Source of the DNA: Lepidurus packardi
Lineage: Eukaryota; Arthropoda; Branchiopoda; Notostraca; Triopsidae
NCBI GenBank assembly: GCA_023053545.1
Contig: JAKZAN010000155.1
Span: 1-64,000, forward strand
Length of the DNA stretch: 64,000 nt
Direction of reading: 5' to 3'
The notes beneath the pieces were generated by a model that had not been told where the DNA came from, did no database searches, and worked only from the letters and a program-made list of their open reading frames with translations. The position numbers and the translations under genes are program-made. Positions 12,501 to 22,900 of the stretch are shown here, one piece after another (position 1 is the first letter of the stretch; the number at the start of each line of letters is the position of its first letter).

Positions 12501-13612
12501 AGGCACTGAGTGCAGACGAGTGCATCCTTGACAACACAATTCTCAATGATGGGGTTGAGGCATCGCCCATTATAGAGATAGAAAGTAGGTGCGCACTGCA
12601 GGCAGTTGTTATTGTCCTGGCTGAGACAGGCGGCAGCTGGGGTGGCATTGAGTCTGTAGCAGAGTCCATTGATAATATCGTAGCCTAAGAGAGTATGAGT
12701 GATTAGTTTATATAATGAAATGCTTTTTTAAAAACAAATCAAAAGAGGAAATAGAAGATTCTGGGCGCAGCAAGTATATTATTAGAAGAAGCAGGAATAA
12801 GTGAGTGTATGCATCGATAACTGGAAGGTGGTGCAAGGTAGTTATGACTTGGCAGCTCACACAATGGCACTGCACTCGCTGCCTCCTTAAACAATAATAG
12901 CAGTGAGACGGCACTCATAAAAAAGATGAAGATTTTCAGCATAACGTTACATCCATGCCAAACTATCCTCATCCCTGCTCAGTCTCAAAAATTAGAACGC
13001 TAGCTGCTTCCTGTCTGATACACACTATCAGCCTACAGTAGAGCACAATGAGTTCCACAGCAAACTCTATCGTTCCAATAAAACGCATATCCACTGCATA
13101 GCCAGTAATAAAATAATCCATTCCCCGTGAAGAAGATTTTATGGCTTACCTTGTACACACTGCTTGCATTCTTGAGTATTCACTGCTACGATGCAGTTCG
13201 ACTGTGGGATGTCGTAGCACACGCCTTCGCTCAGGGCTTCTCCCACACTGCAGCTAGTCCTGTTCGATTGCAGGCACCGCTCATTGATCAGTCGAAAGTT
13301 CTCTCTGCACTCGACGCACATGTTCCCAGGGCCGTAGCGTGAACAGCCGGGCAGGGGAGGGAAGCAGTTGTCGTTGAAGATGTTGAATTCGGGAGAGCAG
13401 GCAGCGCAGCCCCCTTCAGGCTTGTATAGAAGACACCCACGTAGAGAGTTGAGTTTGACGCATGAGTAGTCTGTGAGTAGGACGAAGCCTTGCCCGCAGG
13501 TGTCGCAGGGTTGTCCGCTGTCGCATGCGATACAGTTGAGGGGACAGGCAGCGAGCGTGGCTGCGAGGAGTAGAGCGATGAAGATGAGTCTAGTGATGTT
13601 ATTAGGCAACAT
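3583..13612 (-). CDS. Giant secreted cysteine-rich repeat protein with C-terminal discoidin-like domain
   Basis: One 3176-aa reading frame joins what the standard code splits into more than ten ORFs. It starts with a clear signal peptide (hydrophobic core after MLPNNITRLI, cleavage near TLAACPLNC). It then carries some 60-70 repeats of about 40-45 residues with the pattern C-x2-C-x2-GF-x-L-x-NG-x-C, akin to furin-like/growth-factor-receptor Cys repeats of ciliate surface proteins. The last ~145 residues lack the repeat and resemble an F5/8 type C (discoidin) domain (ATELRIYPRAWNKGVACRFE near the end). No membrane segment is visible, so it should be secreted or coat-bound. Introns: 12462-12495 (34 nt) and 12685-13149 (465 nt, unusually long). 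Stop TGA 3583-3585. I checked each boundary between standard-code ORFs and found no in-frame TGA. Confidence 0.88.
12685..13149 (-). other. Long intron of the giant secreted gene, containing a signal-peptide-like ORF
   Basis: Donor CAAG|GTAAGCC and acceptor TTAG|GCTAC join CVQ to GYDIINGLCYRL in perfect repeat register. At 465 nt it is three times longer than any other intron here. Inside it, 12739-12942 encodes a 67-residue ORF starting MLKIFIFFMSAVSLLLLF, which looks like a signal peptide, and ends in TGA. It may be chance, a nested gene or an alternative first exon. Confidence 0.6.
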
Positions 13613-14771
13613 TTGAGGGTATTGAGTATGTAAAATGATAAAATAGTAAGGTAATATTATAGAGTAAAATGATTTTTTGGCTTTTTCCAGCCGATTAAAT
13701 ATTTTCAAAAATGTGCTGGAAGCCCCATAATTTTAACAAACCCTCAGCACTCGTCCTGGACATACCCCGCATCCATTATTCGTGACCCCGGGGCTCCCAT
13801 CACTCTATTCCTACTCCTAATACACACAGATGTAGTCTCTCGAAGACTGAAACCGATCGTGTCTCGCTGGAAAGCAGCCGACCACGCTAGACACTGTGGC
13901 GTAGGCACGCAATCAGTATAGAAAAGGTACTGGAATCACTAAGCAACAATAAGATGCGGCGTTTATTTGAAGTGAAGCAGGATATTAATGACCCAACATA
14001 GTGCACTGTCAGGACTAAAGACTCCAGCCAGCCCATGGGTGGCACCTAGGACGTGATTGCTTTGAATAAAATGGTTGAAATGTTCGAAACGTCAAGAGTG
14101 GGTCGAGATCCTTGAAATAGCCCTTTGTTTTTTTATTTCTAATTCTTCTATATTGAGTTATGTGTTAATGTTAAAGGATCAGAGGAATAATATGTTAGTC
14201 AACTTATGTATCGCTAGTCATATGCAGACATGTCTTATGTTTAATACGCACATAAACGTTATAATCGCTGGGCCCTATGTTTATTACTGTATCGTATTGA
14301 TATGTAATTTATTAAAAGGAGTATGGTGCTAATCTGCTTGGCATTCTCTATTTCCGATCAACCCCATCAGAAAAAACACCCTGTTATCTTATATTTATGA
14401 GTCTGGAGCTGACTGGCAACAATATTAATCTATGGAGCCTCCCTGGTTTATCCTGAAGGCACCACCCACTCTTTGCCTGCAATTCTAGAATGTGATGCCA
14501 TGCAAACAACCAAACAGATTAAACTTAGTATCAAATTTTATTACCTTTGCAGCCTTAATTTAAAATTATTAGTAAAGACATGCATGCGAACTCGCACAGT
14601 CTATTCCTTCAAAGTTATTAGTAATAGATCAACTCCCTACGCTCTTGATTAGTCTTCAACAGTCTACTCCTTTATCAACGGGTCCTTAATTAATCGCACC
14701 TATAATCATCAAACAACAAAAGCTCAGGCTCAGGCTCAGGAATCAACACACACTCCCTCCAAAATTTGCTC
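13613..14771. other. 1.16-kb intergenic region between divergent genes
   Basis: This separates the starts of the giant secreted gene and the ZIP transporter, so it should hold both promoters. The part from 14115 on is AT-rich and featureless, apart from a short CAGGCT run near 14731-14740. The part near 13790-14115 has one longer open frame, listed separately. No tRNA or repeat element is recognised. Confidence 0.55.
13954..14115 (+). CDS. Possible small ORF or gene remnant
   Basis: ATG 13954 to TGA 14113-14115 encodes 53 residues beginning MRRLFEVKQDINDPTQCTVR. The frame is open upstream to a TGA near 13785, giving about 110 polar codons without a start. Composition is coding-like, but no family is recognised. 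With a single stop codon, open frames of this length arise by chance. It may be a short gene, an unresolved exon or a decayed fragment. Confidence 0.22.
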
Positions 14772-15959
14772 ATGACTTTCAAATTAGTCGTCATCCTTTT
14801 GATCACCCTCCACATCGTACTCGCTCAGGAGGAGGATCACGAAGATGAACACCATGCTTAGAATCTCCTCACCATTCCTTAAAGATGGGGATTCGGCATG
14901 CTCACTGCATTCGGAGTCTCGATGCTCGGCTTCCTCGCAGCCATTTTTGTCGTCTATGTCGGCAAGGCTACCAGTGCTGAATGTTTCCAAGGCCTTAACA
15001 GGTTCCTATTCTCACTGGCCTGTGGAAGCCTGGTTGGTGACGCCATGATACATATCTTGGCCGAAGCCTATGCCGACCCAAATGTACAGCCTTTGATCGT
15101 GAACATCGTGTTTATCGTCTCGCTGTTCGCCTTCATAATGCTCGATAAGGTCTTCCACAAATGCGGCATCGCCCACAAGCATTGGATTGACGAGCCAGCT
15201 AACCATGAACATGGTGCTGCTTGCGATCATCATTCTGACACCCCTTCTGAACCCCTTCAGAGAAAGGGTACTGCTGAAGGTAGAGACTTGTCCAATGCCG
15301 TCAGCAACTCCAACATGCCCCAAGCACCCAAGCCCACTACTGTGCTTCCTAAAATGGTGGATAGCATCAGTATCATTCCTTTACAGTCTAACGATGTTGC
15401 CAATGGTAACACATCAGGGGCTGCCGCTGCAGGCCTTTAGACACCCAAAACTGACATCGATGAGAAGAGCTGGGTCTAAAATCTGAAGGGTAAGGGTTCT
15501 GCCGGCTACCTGAATCTCATTGGTTCCCTTATTCATAATATCATCGATGGTCTATCGGTGGGGCTGGTTTTCGCAACTGGTGACAAGGAAGTGATCATTC
15601 CAATGGTCATTGCGATCTTCGCTCATGAGATTCCCCGCGAGTTGGGCGACGTAGCTATCTTGCTTAAGAGCAAGTTCACGGGTGCTCAGACGATATGCTT
15701 CAATGGAAGTATCAACTTATTCTCTCTGGTGGGAGCTGTGATCGGATTGGCCACAACTGAGGTATCTGATGCCGTCAAGACCTACATCATGGTATTCGTG
15801 GCTGGCAATTTCATCTACATCGGGTCGGACATCTGGAGAAACCTGTTCAACGGGAACTGGAAATCGAACTTGATCGAGTTCTTCGGACTGACATTGGGTT
15901 TCGTGATTATGTTCCTGATCCTACTCCTGGAGGGCAGCGGAGGAGAGCAAAACCACTGA
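14772..15959 (+). CDS. ZIP family zinc transporter (SLC39-like)
   Basis: A 395-aa multi-pass metal importer. It has an N-terminal signal sequence (MTFKLVVILLITLHIVLAQE) and an acidic/His stretch (EEDHEDEHH), then membrane helices. A long cytoplasmic loop of about 110 residues follows, rich in His, Ser and Asn. Next come the diagnostic ZIP helices: HNIIDGLSVGL (metal-site helix IV) and HEIPRELGD (helix V; the usual second His of HEIPHELGD is Arg here). The last two helices end in LLLEGSGGEQNH. Members move Zn2+ or Fe2+ into the cytosol from outside or from vesicles. In-frame TAG/TAA at 14862, 14880, 15438 and 15477 are Gln. No introns. Confidence 0.93.
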
Positions 15960-16243
15960 TGTTTGTGATTTGGTTAGGGTGGTCGAGATGTACTTCCGCT
16001 TCTGATATTTTATTATTTTTAAAATCATTTTGTTCGAAAAGAGCAGCGTATTCCGAGAGAAATCGTCGGGATCCCAACGGTTGAGCATTACGGATAAATG
16101 TTGTAAAATATAGAGCCTGTCCGATTGGATATAAAACTATCATTGTATATGACTACCATTCATTTCTTCTTGTTCCTTTTCCTCAAGATGTACGCGATCA
16201 TACTATCGTGCCCAAACACATTATGTATGAGCTAGCTGGCCGC

Positions 16244-16807
16244 TCATTCCCTTATTATTCTTTGCTGCTCGTCGATATGTCTCACCAACTCCACTGCACA
16301 TATTTCCACGGTGTCCAACACTTGCTTCACTGCCAACCAGTTCCCGAAGTCCTTTATCTATAGGATGCCCATGAATTGCTGCACTGTCTGAAGACGATGT
16401 TTCACGCTATCGGTGACAAACAACCCGCAGAAGCCGCTCTGAGTGTAGCATGTAGGATGGCTTGCGAAAGCGATCCTCTCCACATCCAGACAACTGGTCT
16501 CTCTTCCACTAAGCTTGTACTCCATCAAGGCTATGAGTGATGACTTGAGACAGATTAGAGTGTTGTTAACCCAGCTTTGCCCTTTTGGAGGGAAATTACC
16601 ATTCTTAAACTTGAGGCAGTATTTGTGGCCATATCCGCGAGGGTAGCCTTTGTCTCCACATTGGAAGAGTCTCTCGAGACAATTCTCATACCATTCACAC
16701 TCCACTTCATAGGGTGCCTGGTTGAGGCAGTACTCTCTATCAATTTATGCAGATCGAGCCAGGAGACACGACAACAGAAAGACAAGGCAGAAGTTTATGG
16801 ATTGCAT
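16244..16807 (-). CDS. Secreted stanniocalcin-like protein
   Basis: A 187-aa protein with a signal peptide (hydrophobic FCLVFLLSCLLA, cleavage near ARSAQ) and no other membrane segment. The mature part holds ten cysteines in a helical, disulfide-knit pattern: NQAPYEVECEWYENC, GHKYCLKF, NNTLICLKSSL, RIAFASHPTCYTQSGFC and VEICAVELV. The spacing (YC..F, LxCL, AF..H..CY..SGFC) matches stanniocalcin-family proteins, which have five conserved disulfides. In animals these are calcium/phosphate hormones that inhibit PAPP-A proteases; their role in protists is unknown. Two in-frame TAA/TAG are Gln. It sits between the ZIP transporter and the giant membrane protein. The assignment rests on pattern only. 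Confidence 0.6.
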
Positions 16808-16940
16808 TATTTGTGATGGGATATCTTCGTTTAGATGAGTTTCACCAATAAACTATATTATGCTAAGTACTATGGCTGAAGTTTAAATATGATTGTGTTT
16901 TTGTTAAGGTAGAACTATGCACTAACAACTTTGGTTCCCA

Positions 16941-19900
16941 TCACATCATTATCAGATTGCCTCTATACTTTCCAGCTAGGATCTACACTTCGTTGGCGTC
17001 TTAGGGGTACTCCTCTTCGTATTCCTCGTATGTGTACTCGATCTCCACCTGCTCCGTATCTGCGTCCATCTCCAAGGCATGCGCATCTTGTGACCCAATC
17101 CTCGCTTCCTTTTCCCGTTCCTCAGATTCTTCGTCCTTGATACGCAGAGCTTCAAGCTTTTGTTTTCTCTACTTTGCCATATCCATAGCTTCATACTCTT
17201 CATTCCTTGTGATATGCTTCTACATCTGCACAGATTCGAATATCTTGCCTAGCATCTGCTTGCGCTCCTTCTTGCTTAATGTTCCCAGAGAGAATGATCT
17301 GCTGCTATTGGCAAAAGATTTCTACTTTTCCTAGAAAATACCCAGTGTTAGATGGTTCTTCATATCGCTCTCGAACCTTTGCTTTTCGGTAGGTCTAAGA
17401 TTCATGTTCGTCGCCTGCTTAGATCCGACGTCAAGTTTCGGAAGTTCCTTTTTCTACAAACTCATATGCTTCTGCAGCCCGCTCTTGGTGCTCTGGCCCT
17501 TCACAGCCCTCTTTCGTCTCTTGCTGATCTCCTTGGCTTCGGCTTCGTACTCAGCCAAAAATATTCGCTGCTCGAGTGGGAAGTTATAACCAAAGCATTA
17601 TGAACTAACAAATGGCCTCCAAAGTTAATAATGCCACTCTTACCAAGTTCTGTATATGGCGACGAGGATATTGAAAGCCAAGAGAATGAGCACTGCGCCG
17701 CACACAACATCTCCAAGGAGAATCCGTTTAGCTTTTCCTAAGGTGCCATATTGAATCTGTAGGAATACGAGAGCTGCCTAAACCAGAACGAGCCAGACAT
17801 TATTCACTAAAATGAGGGTGTTCTTCAGATAATAGCCTTTTTTCTTGTAGATGTAAGGCTTCTACCGAATGATGAACGCCATCATGAGGATATGACAGAA
17901 CATCATCAGGAAGAGCTGAGCCAAAGGGTTCGTAAATGCTGCTGCCACAAATAGTGCCAATAGGAATTTGTAGGCAAGATTGATGAGAGGAACACACATG
18001 GCTGTCAGTTCCATGTGAGTATCGATGTTATATGGCAGGATGTGTCTGCCATTGATCTTGGGTTGGCTCGGGTCTCGCAGATCGACTTCATTCTCATCGA
18101 TTCGGAAAATATTCTGTTGGTCTAGCATCTCCCTGGAATCGTGACTGTTTCTTGCCATGAAATGATAGGCCTTGTTGAGAAGAGTGACAGTCACAGGATA
18201 CTTCTTGACGAACTGGTATATCCTGTATGCAAAGTAACACATCACAGTCAAAATTAGTAGGAGGAAGACGAACGCAGAAAACACACTGAAGCCAGCAATT
18301 GCTGATTTATTGGTGAAATCTCTCATTTGCAGGAATGCAAACAGAAGAGTGGGGAGAATAAACATATTCATGAAGTTATAGAGGTGTCGGTTGACCAGAT
18401 GCTCACGCCAGAGTATCTTGATTCTCCTTCTGGTTTATTGTGAGAGTAGTGCTTTGACTCTTGTTAGGAGAAGATATGCGACTAGGATAAGGACCAAGAA
18501 AATTAGCACTGTGTAAAGCCAACCTGCATTCCTCACAAACATGAAATCTCCCAGCAACGAGTAATATTGTCCGTTTGATTTTACAGAGAGAGATGGCTTA
18601 GGGAGAGAAGCTTTAAACATGTTGGGCAGGAATAGCCATAATGAGTCTTTGAACACTGCAAACATGTAGGCAGGGGTCGGGGGTAAAACTATGTTCACAA
18701 TATAGAACAGGAACAGCGTTTGAAGTACGTCGACCAGAGGCATCCAGGTCGTTTAAGCACGACCCCAGATCATGCATAACACAAGTCCAATACTGATAGA
18801 AGTAAAGGTTTTGGCTAGGTTGATAATATTCTTGTTTCCATCATCTGTGGAGTAGACCATCGACACTGGGATAACAACAGTCGTGCGAGTTTGCTGAGGT
18901 ATGTCTCCAGAAATCTCACCTTTGATCGATGAAGGATCGATAATCTGTACTTCGAAAGTTAAATCCTTTTACGAGGACGCATCAATGCCTTCGATGATAA
19001 ATGCATAGATTCCATTTCCTTCATCGATGATGGTGTAGCTGATGTCGCCGGCCAGCAGCCTCTTAGTCGTGGACTTGACGAGGTTGAAAACGTTACGGAC
19101 ATCGCCGCTGACCTTCACTCCTTGGTTGAAAGCCATATAGACTTTATACTTGAAATTTTAGATGGTCTGTGTAACTTTGTAGGTGAGAGATGTGTTACAG
19201 GTAACGTTATTCCTGCCGCAGACTACACATGTTAAAGATCCATTAACCGTTACCGCTTTAGAGTTGTTAGGACACTCAGAAATGCAAAGATGATTCTGAA
19301 GGAAGAGACCATTGGCACAAGAAAGGCAGTTTTCAGGTTGGATGATGCATGTCTAGCAGGTCTCATTGCACGCAAGACAGTCAACCAGCTGGAGGTAGGT
19401 ACCAATCGGACAACTATTCGTGCATCCATCTTCAGAGTAAAATTTGAGATTGCGGGAACAAAAAGCATAGCAAGTAAAGTTATCCCAAAGAGCAAGAGAG
19501 TCATTGCAAGTCAGACAGCGTTCGATTCTGTTGCAAGAAATGCAGCCTCTCATGCAATACTCACAAGTTTGTCGAGTAGAATCTTTAAAATAGCCCGGAG
19601 GGCAGTCAGTCACACAGGATTTAGTAATGTTCAAAGCAAAGAAACCAGCAGTACATTGCAGACTCGTACCGCATCTACCATTAATGTTGGCAAAGGTCAC
19701 AACAGGGACAACGGGACACGACTGCACGCAGGTACCTTCATATAAGTAGTAAGTTGGAATACAAGTCTGGCATTGGTCCCAAGTGAGGCAGCTAGCGCAG
19801 CTGAAAGGGCATATGTAGCACCTGTGATCAGAAATGTTTGGATAGTAGGGAGCTGGACACACATCGGTGCAGACATATGTGACATTGTAAGCATAGAGTG

Positions 19901-22900
19901 GCAGAGGGCACTCATTTACACATGTATTGTTTCCATCGTAGGCGAAGGTATTCATCCCGGGCGGGCAATTCAGTTTGCACTCTCTCGAATACGCATCAGA
20001 GTAGGTGCCCTCAGGACATGTCTCATTGCACTCTCTGGTGACAGATACGCCGAACAAGAGCTGACTCTCAGGACAGATGAGCACACAAGTCCTTGTCGTG
20101 GAGTCACCAAAGTAAGGACTGGGACACCTCCGAACGCATGTATTAGTAGTATTGTCTGCGTAGTATCCTGGTTTACAATAATCCACACAATAAAGGGTGA
20201 CAGGATCTCCATAACTATCATCGGGACATTTTTGCACACAGACTCTAGATATATTATCTGCGTAGCCGCTAGCAGAAACATTCAAACAAAGAGGCAGACA
20301 TTTACGGGTAGTGTTTTCGGCAAACAGGAACGGTACATCGGGACATTGGCTCACACATCGCTTAGTTGTGTCATCAGCGTAAGTTCCTTCGCTCGCAGGA
20401 CACTCCGCCACGCATCTACGCGTGGAATCATCAGCGTATGTCAAAAGATCAAATGGACACGTATGGACACATCTTCTGGTGGAGTTGTCCGAATAGGTTT
20501 TATCAGGCAGGAATGGACACAAAAACACACAGGTCCTACTATAAGGATCTGAGAAATAATTGGGAGACGCAGGGCACTGTAGGATACACTTATTTGTTGA
20601 GTTATCGGCATACGTATCAGGAATTGGAGGGCAGGCAGCGATACAGAGTCTTGAAGCATTGTCGGCGTAACTACCATTCGGACAGTTCAACACACATCTA
20701 TTGGTCACGTTTTAGCCATAAAGATTTGATATTGCGGGACATACTCTCACACAGATCCTTGTCGTACCGTCTGCATAGGTCTGCTGGTCCTCTGGACACA
20801 TGCTCACACACTCACGAGTCTTCATATCTGCATAAGTGTCAGGGGTGGAAGGGCATGTCGATACACATCTTCTCGTAAATGAATCAGCAAAGGTTAGTGG
20901 ATGCACAGGACAATAAAGCACACACCTTCGTGTTGAGTTTTCCGAGAAGTATCGAGGAGTGGAAGGACATCTTTCCACGCATTTTCTGGTAGAGTTGTCA
21001 GCGAAGGAACCCGAGTAGGTAGCGTTCGCAGCTAGACAGAGAGGGACACATCGACGTGAGTATTATTCTGCGTAGTACTCAGGCATCGAGGGACATATAG
21101 GTACGCATTGCATGGTTGAGTTATCGGCGAAAGTGTTGACTAATCCTGCCGGACAGAGACTAACACATTTACGGGTAGAATTGTCAGCAAATGTGTCTTA
21201 AGCCATTGGACATTTGGATGCACACAATCGGGTACTGTTATCGCTATAATAGGCTTCGGGACAACCTGAGAACCCAGAAGAATTGAAGGTGACACATTGC
21301 TGGGTGAGAGGGTTTCCGAAACTCGTGGTAGACAGTGGGCATTGGTTCACGCATCGTTGAGTGAGAGGATTGCCATAATATACAGGGTCGACACTACATT
21401 TCACGACACACATATTCAACCAGCTGTCAGCGAAGGAAGGACTTGGACAGGCTTGAACACATCTTCTTGTGGAGTTTTAAGCGAAATAGCCATCAGGACA
21501 GGTTGTTACGCATCTCCTGGTGAATGGGTCAGCAAAGGTTCCAGGATCAACGCAGTTAAATACACATTTACGCGTCAAATTATCAGCATAGTAGTCAGGA
21601 GAGGTGGGGCAGGTTGGTTCACAGAGATGAGAAGCATTGTTCGCAAAGTACCAAGGTTTGGTGGGGCAGTTTATCACACAACTCCAGGTTGAGCTGTCTC
21701 CGAAGGTTTAAATAGCAGTCAGGCAAATAGACACACATATTCTCGAAACGTTCTCTGCATATGTGCCTGAAGGACAGGTCGCAGAACAAGTGCGAGAAGG
21801 TAGAATTGCAAAAAGAGAAGGTACTTATGGGCATTTGGGGACGCAAGAACGAGTGGAATTGACCGCATAGCTGTTCATAGGACACATTGCCACACAACTT
21901 TGAGTGATAGGATCTGCGAATGTTGAATTAGCGATAGGACAGATTTAGACGCATCGGCCGGAGTAGCCATCAGCAAAAAGGCTAGCAGTGACGTTGCAAG
22001 CAGTGACGCATAGACGGGAGACATCTTCGGCGAATAGGGCAGGTGTCTTGACAGGACACATTGCGACACAAGTGTGGGTGTAGGTCTCTCCATAGAAGTA
22101 ATTGGGGCAGACAGCGACACAGAACTTACTGTTGCTATCAGCAAATCCTGTAGTACAGGACGACTTGCATCTCTGTGTGACATTATCATTGAAAGTGGAA
22201 CCAGGACATCCTGTGCGTAATAATTTGTAATGATGTTTGTAATGCATGTTAAGATAATTGATTACTTCTGACGCAGCTCCGTGTTGAGACATCAGCGAAA
22301 GTGTTATTTCCGTCACTAGGACAGCTGTACACACAGGTTCGAGTCGAGTAGTCCGCATACATGTCAGCTCCTGCAGGACATGGGCTGATGCAGCTCCAAG
22401 TCAGATTCTCTCCGAAGTAATTTGGTTGGGTGGGGCAAATCGAAACACATCTATTGGTACTATTGTCGGCATAAGACCCAGGCGTGCAGTTCGAAACGCA
22501 AATGTTGGAAATATTGTCAGCAAAGGAGTTACCGGGGCAATTCTCGACGCAGTTCATTGTAGAGTTGTCTGCGAACAAAAGAGGAATATTCGGGCATCTC
22601 TGCACGCACATCCTTGTAGAATTGTCTCGGTAATAGCCACTAGGGCAGGTTTGGACGCATGTTCTTGTTGTCGGGTCTCCAAACCTGCTGTCACTGTACG
22701 GACATATCTCAACGCACTTGCCGCTCAACGGGTCCGCAAACCAGCCTGTTTGGCACCCAGTGGGAATAACACATCTTCTGGTTTGATCGTTAGCGTAGAG
22801 TCCGGAACAATGATTCACACACGTTCTGTTATCGATGTAGCCATAGGTTTTGTCTTCGAGAGGACAAACACTTACGCAAGTCATTGTCGATAAGTCCGCG

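Noticed and set aside
14075-14332. 85-aa hydrophobic plus-strand ORF
   Set aside because: AT-rich intergenic DNA gives spurious hydrophobic residues; no domain, and it overlaps a more polar frame.
16976-17203. 75-aa Arg/Lys-rich minus-strand ORF
   Set aside because: It is an out-of-frame reading of the coiled-coil cytoplasmic tail of the giant membrane protein.
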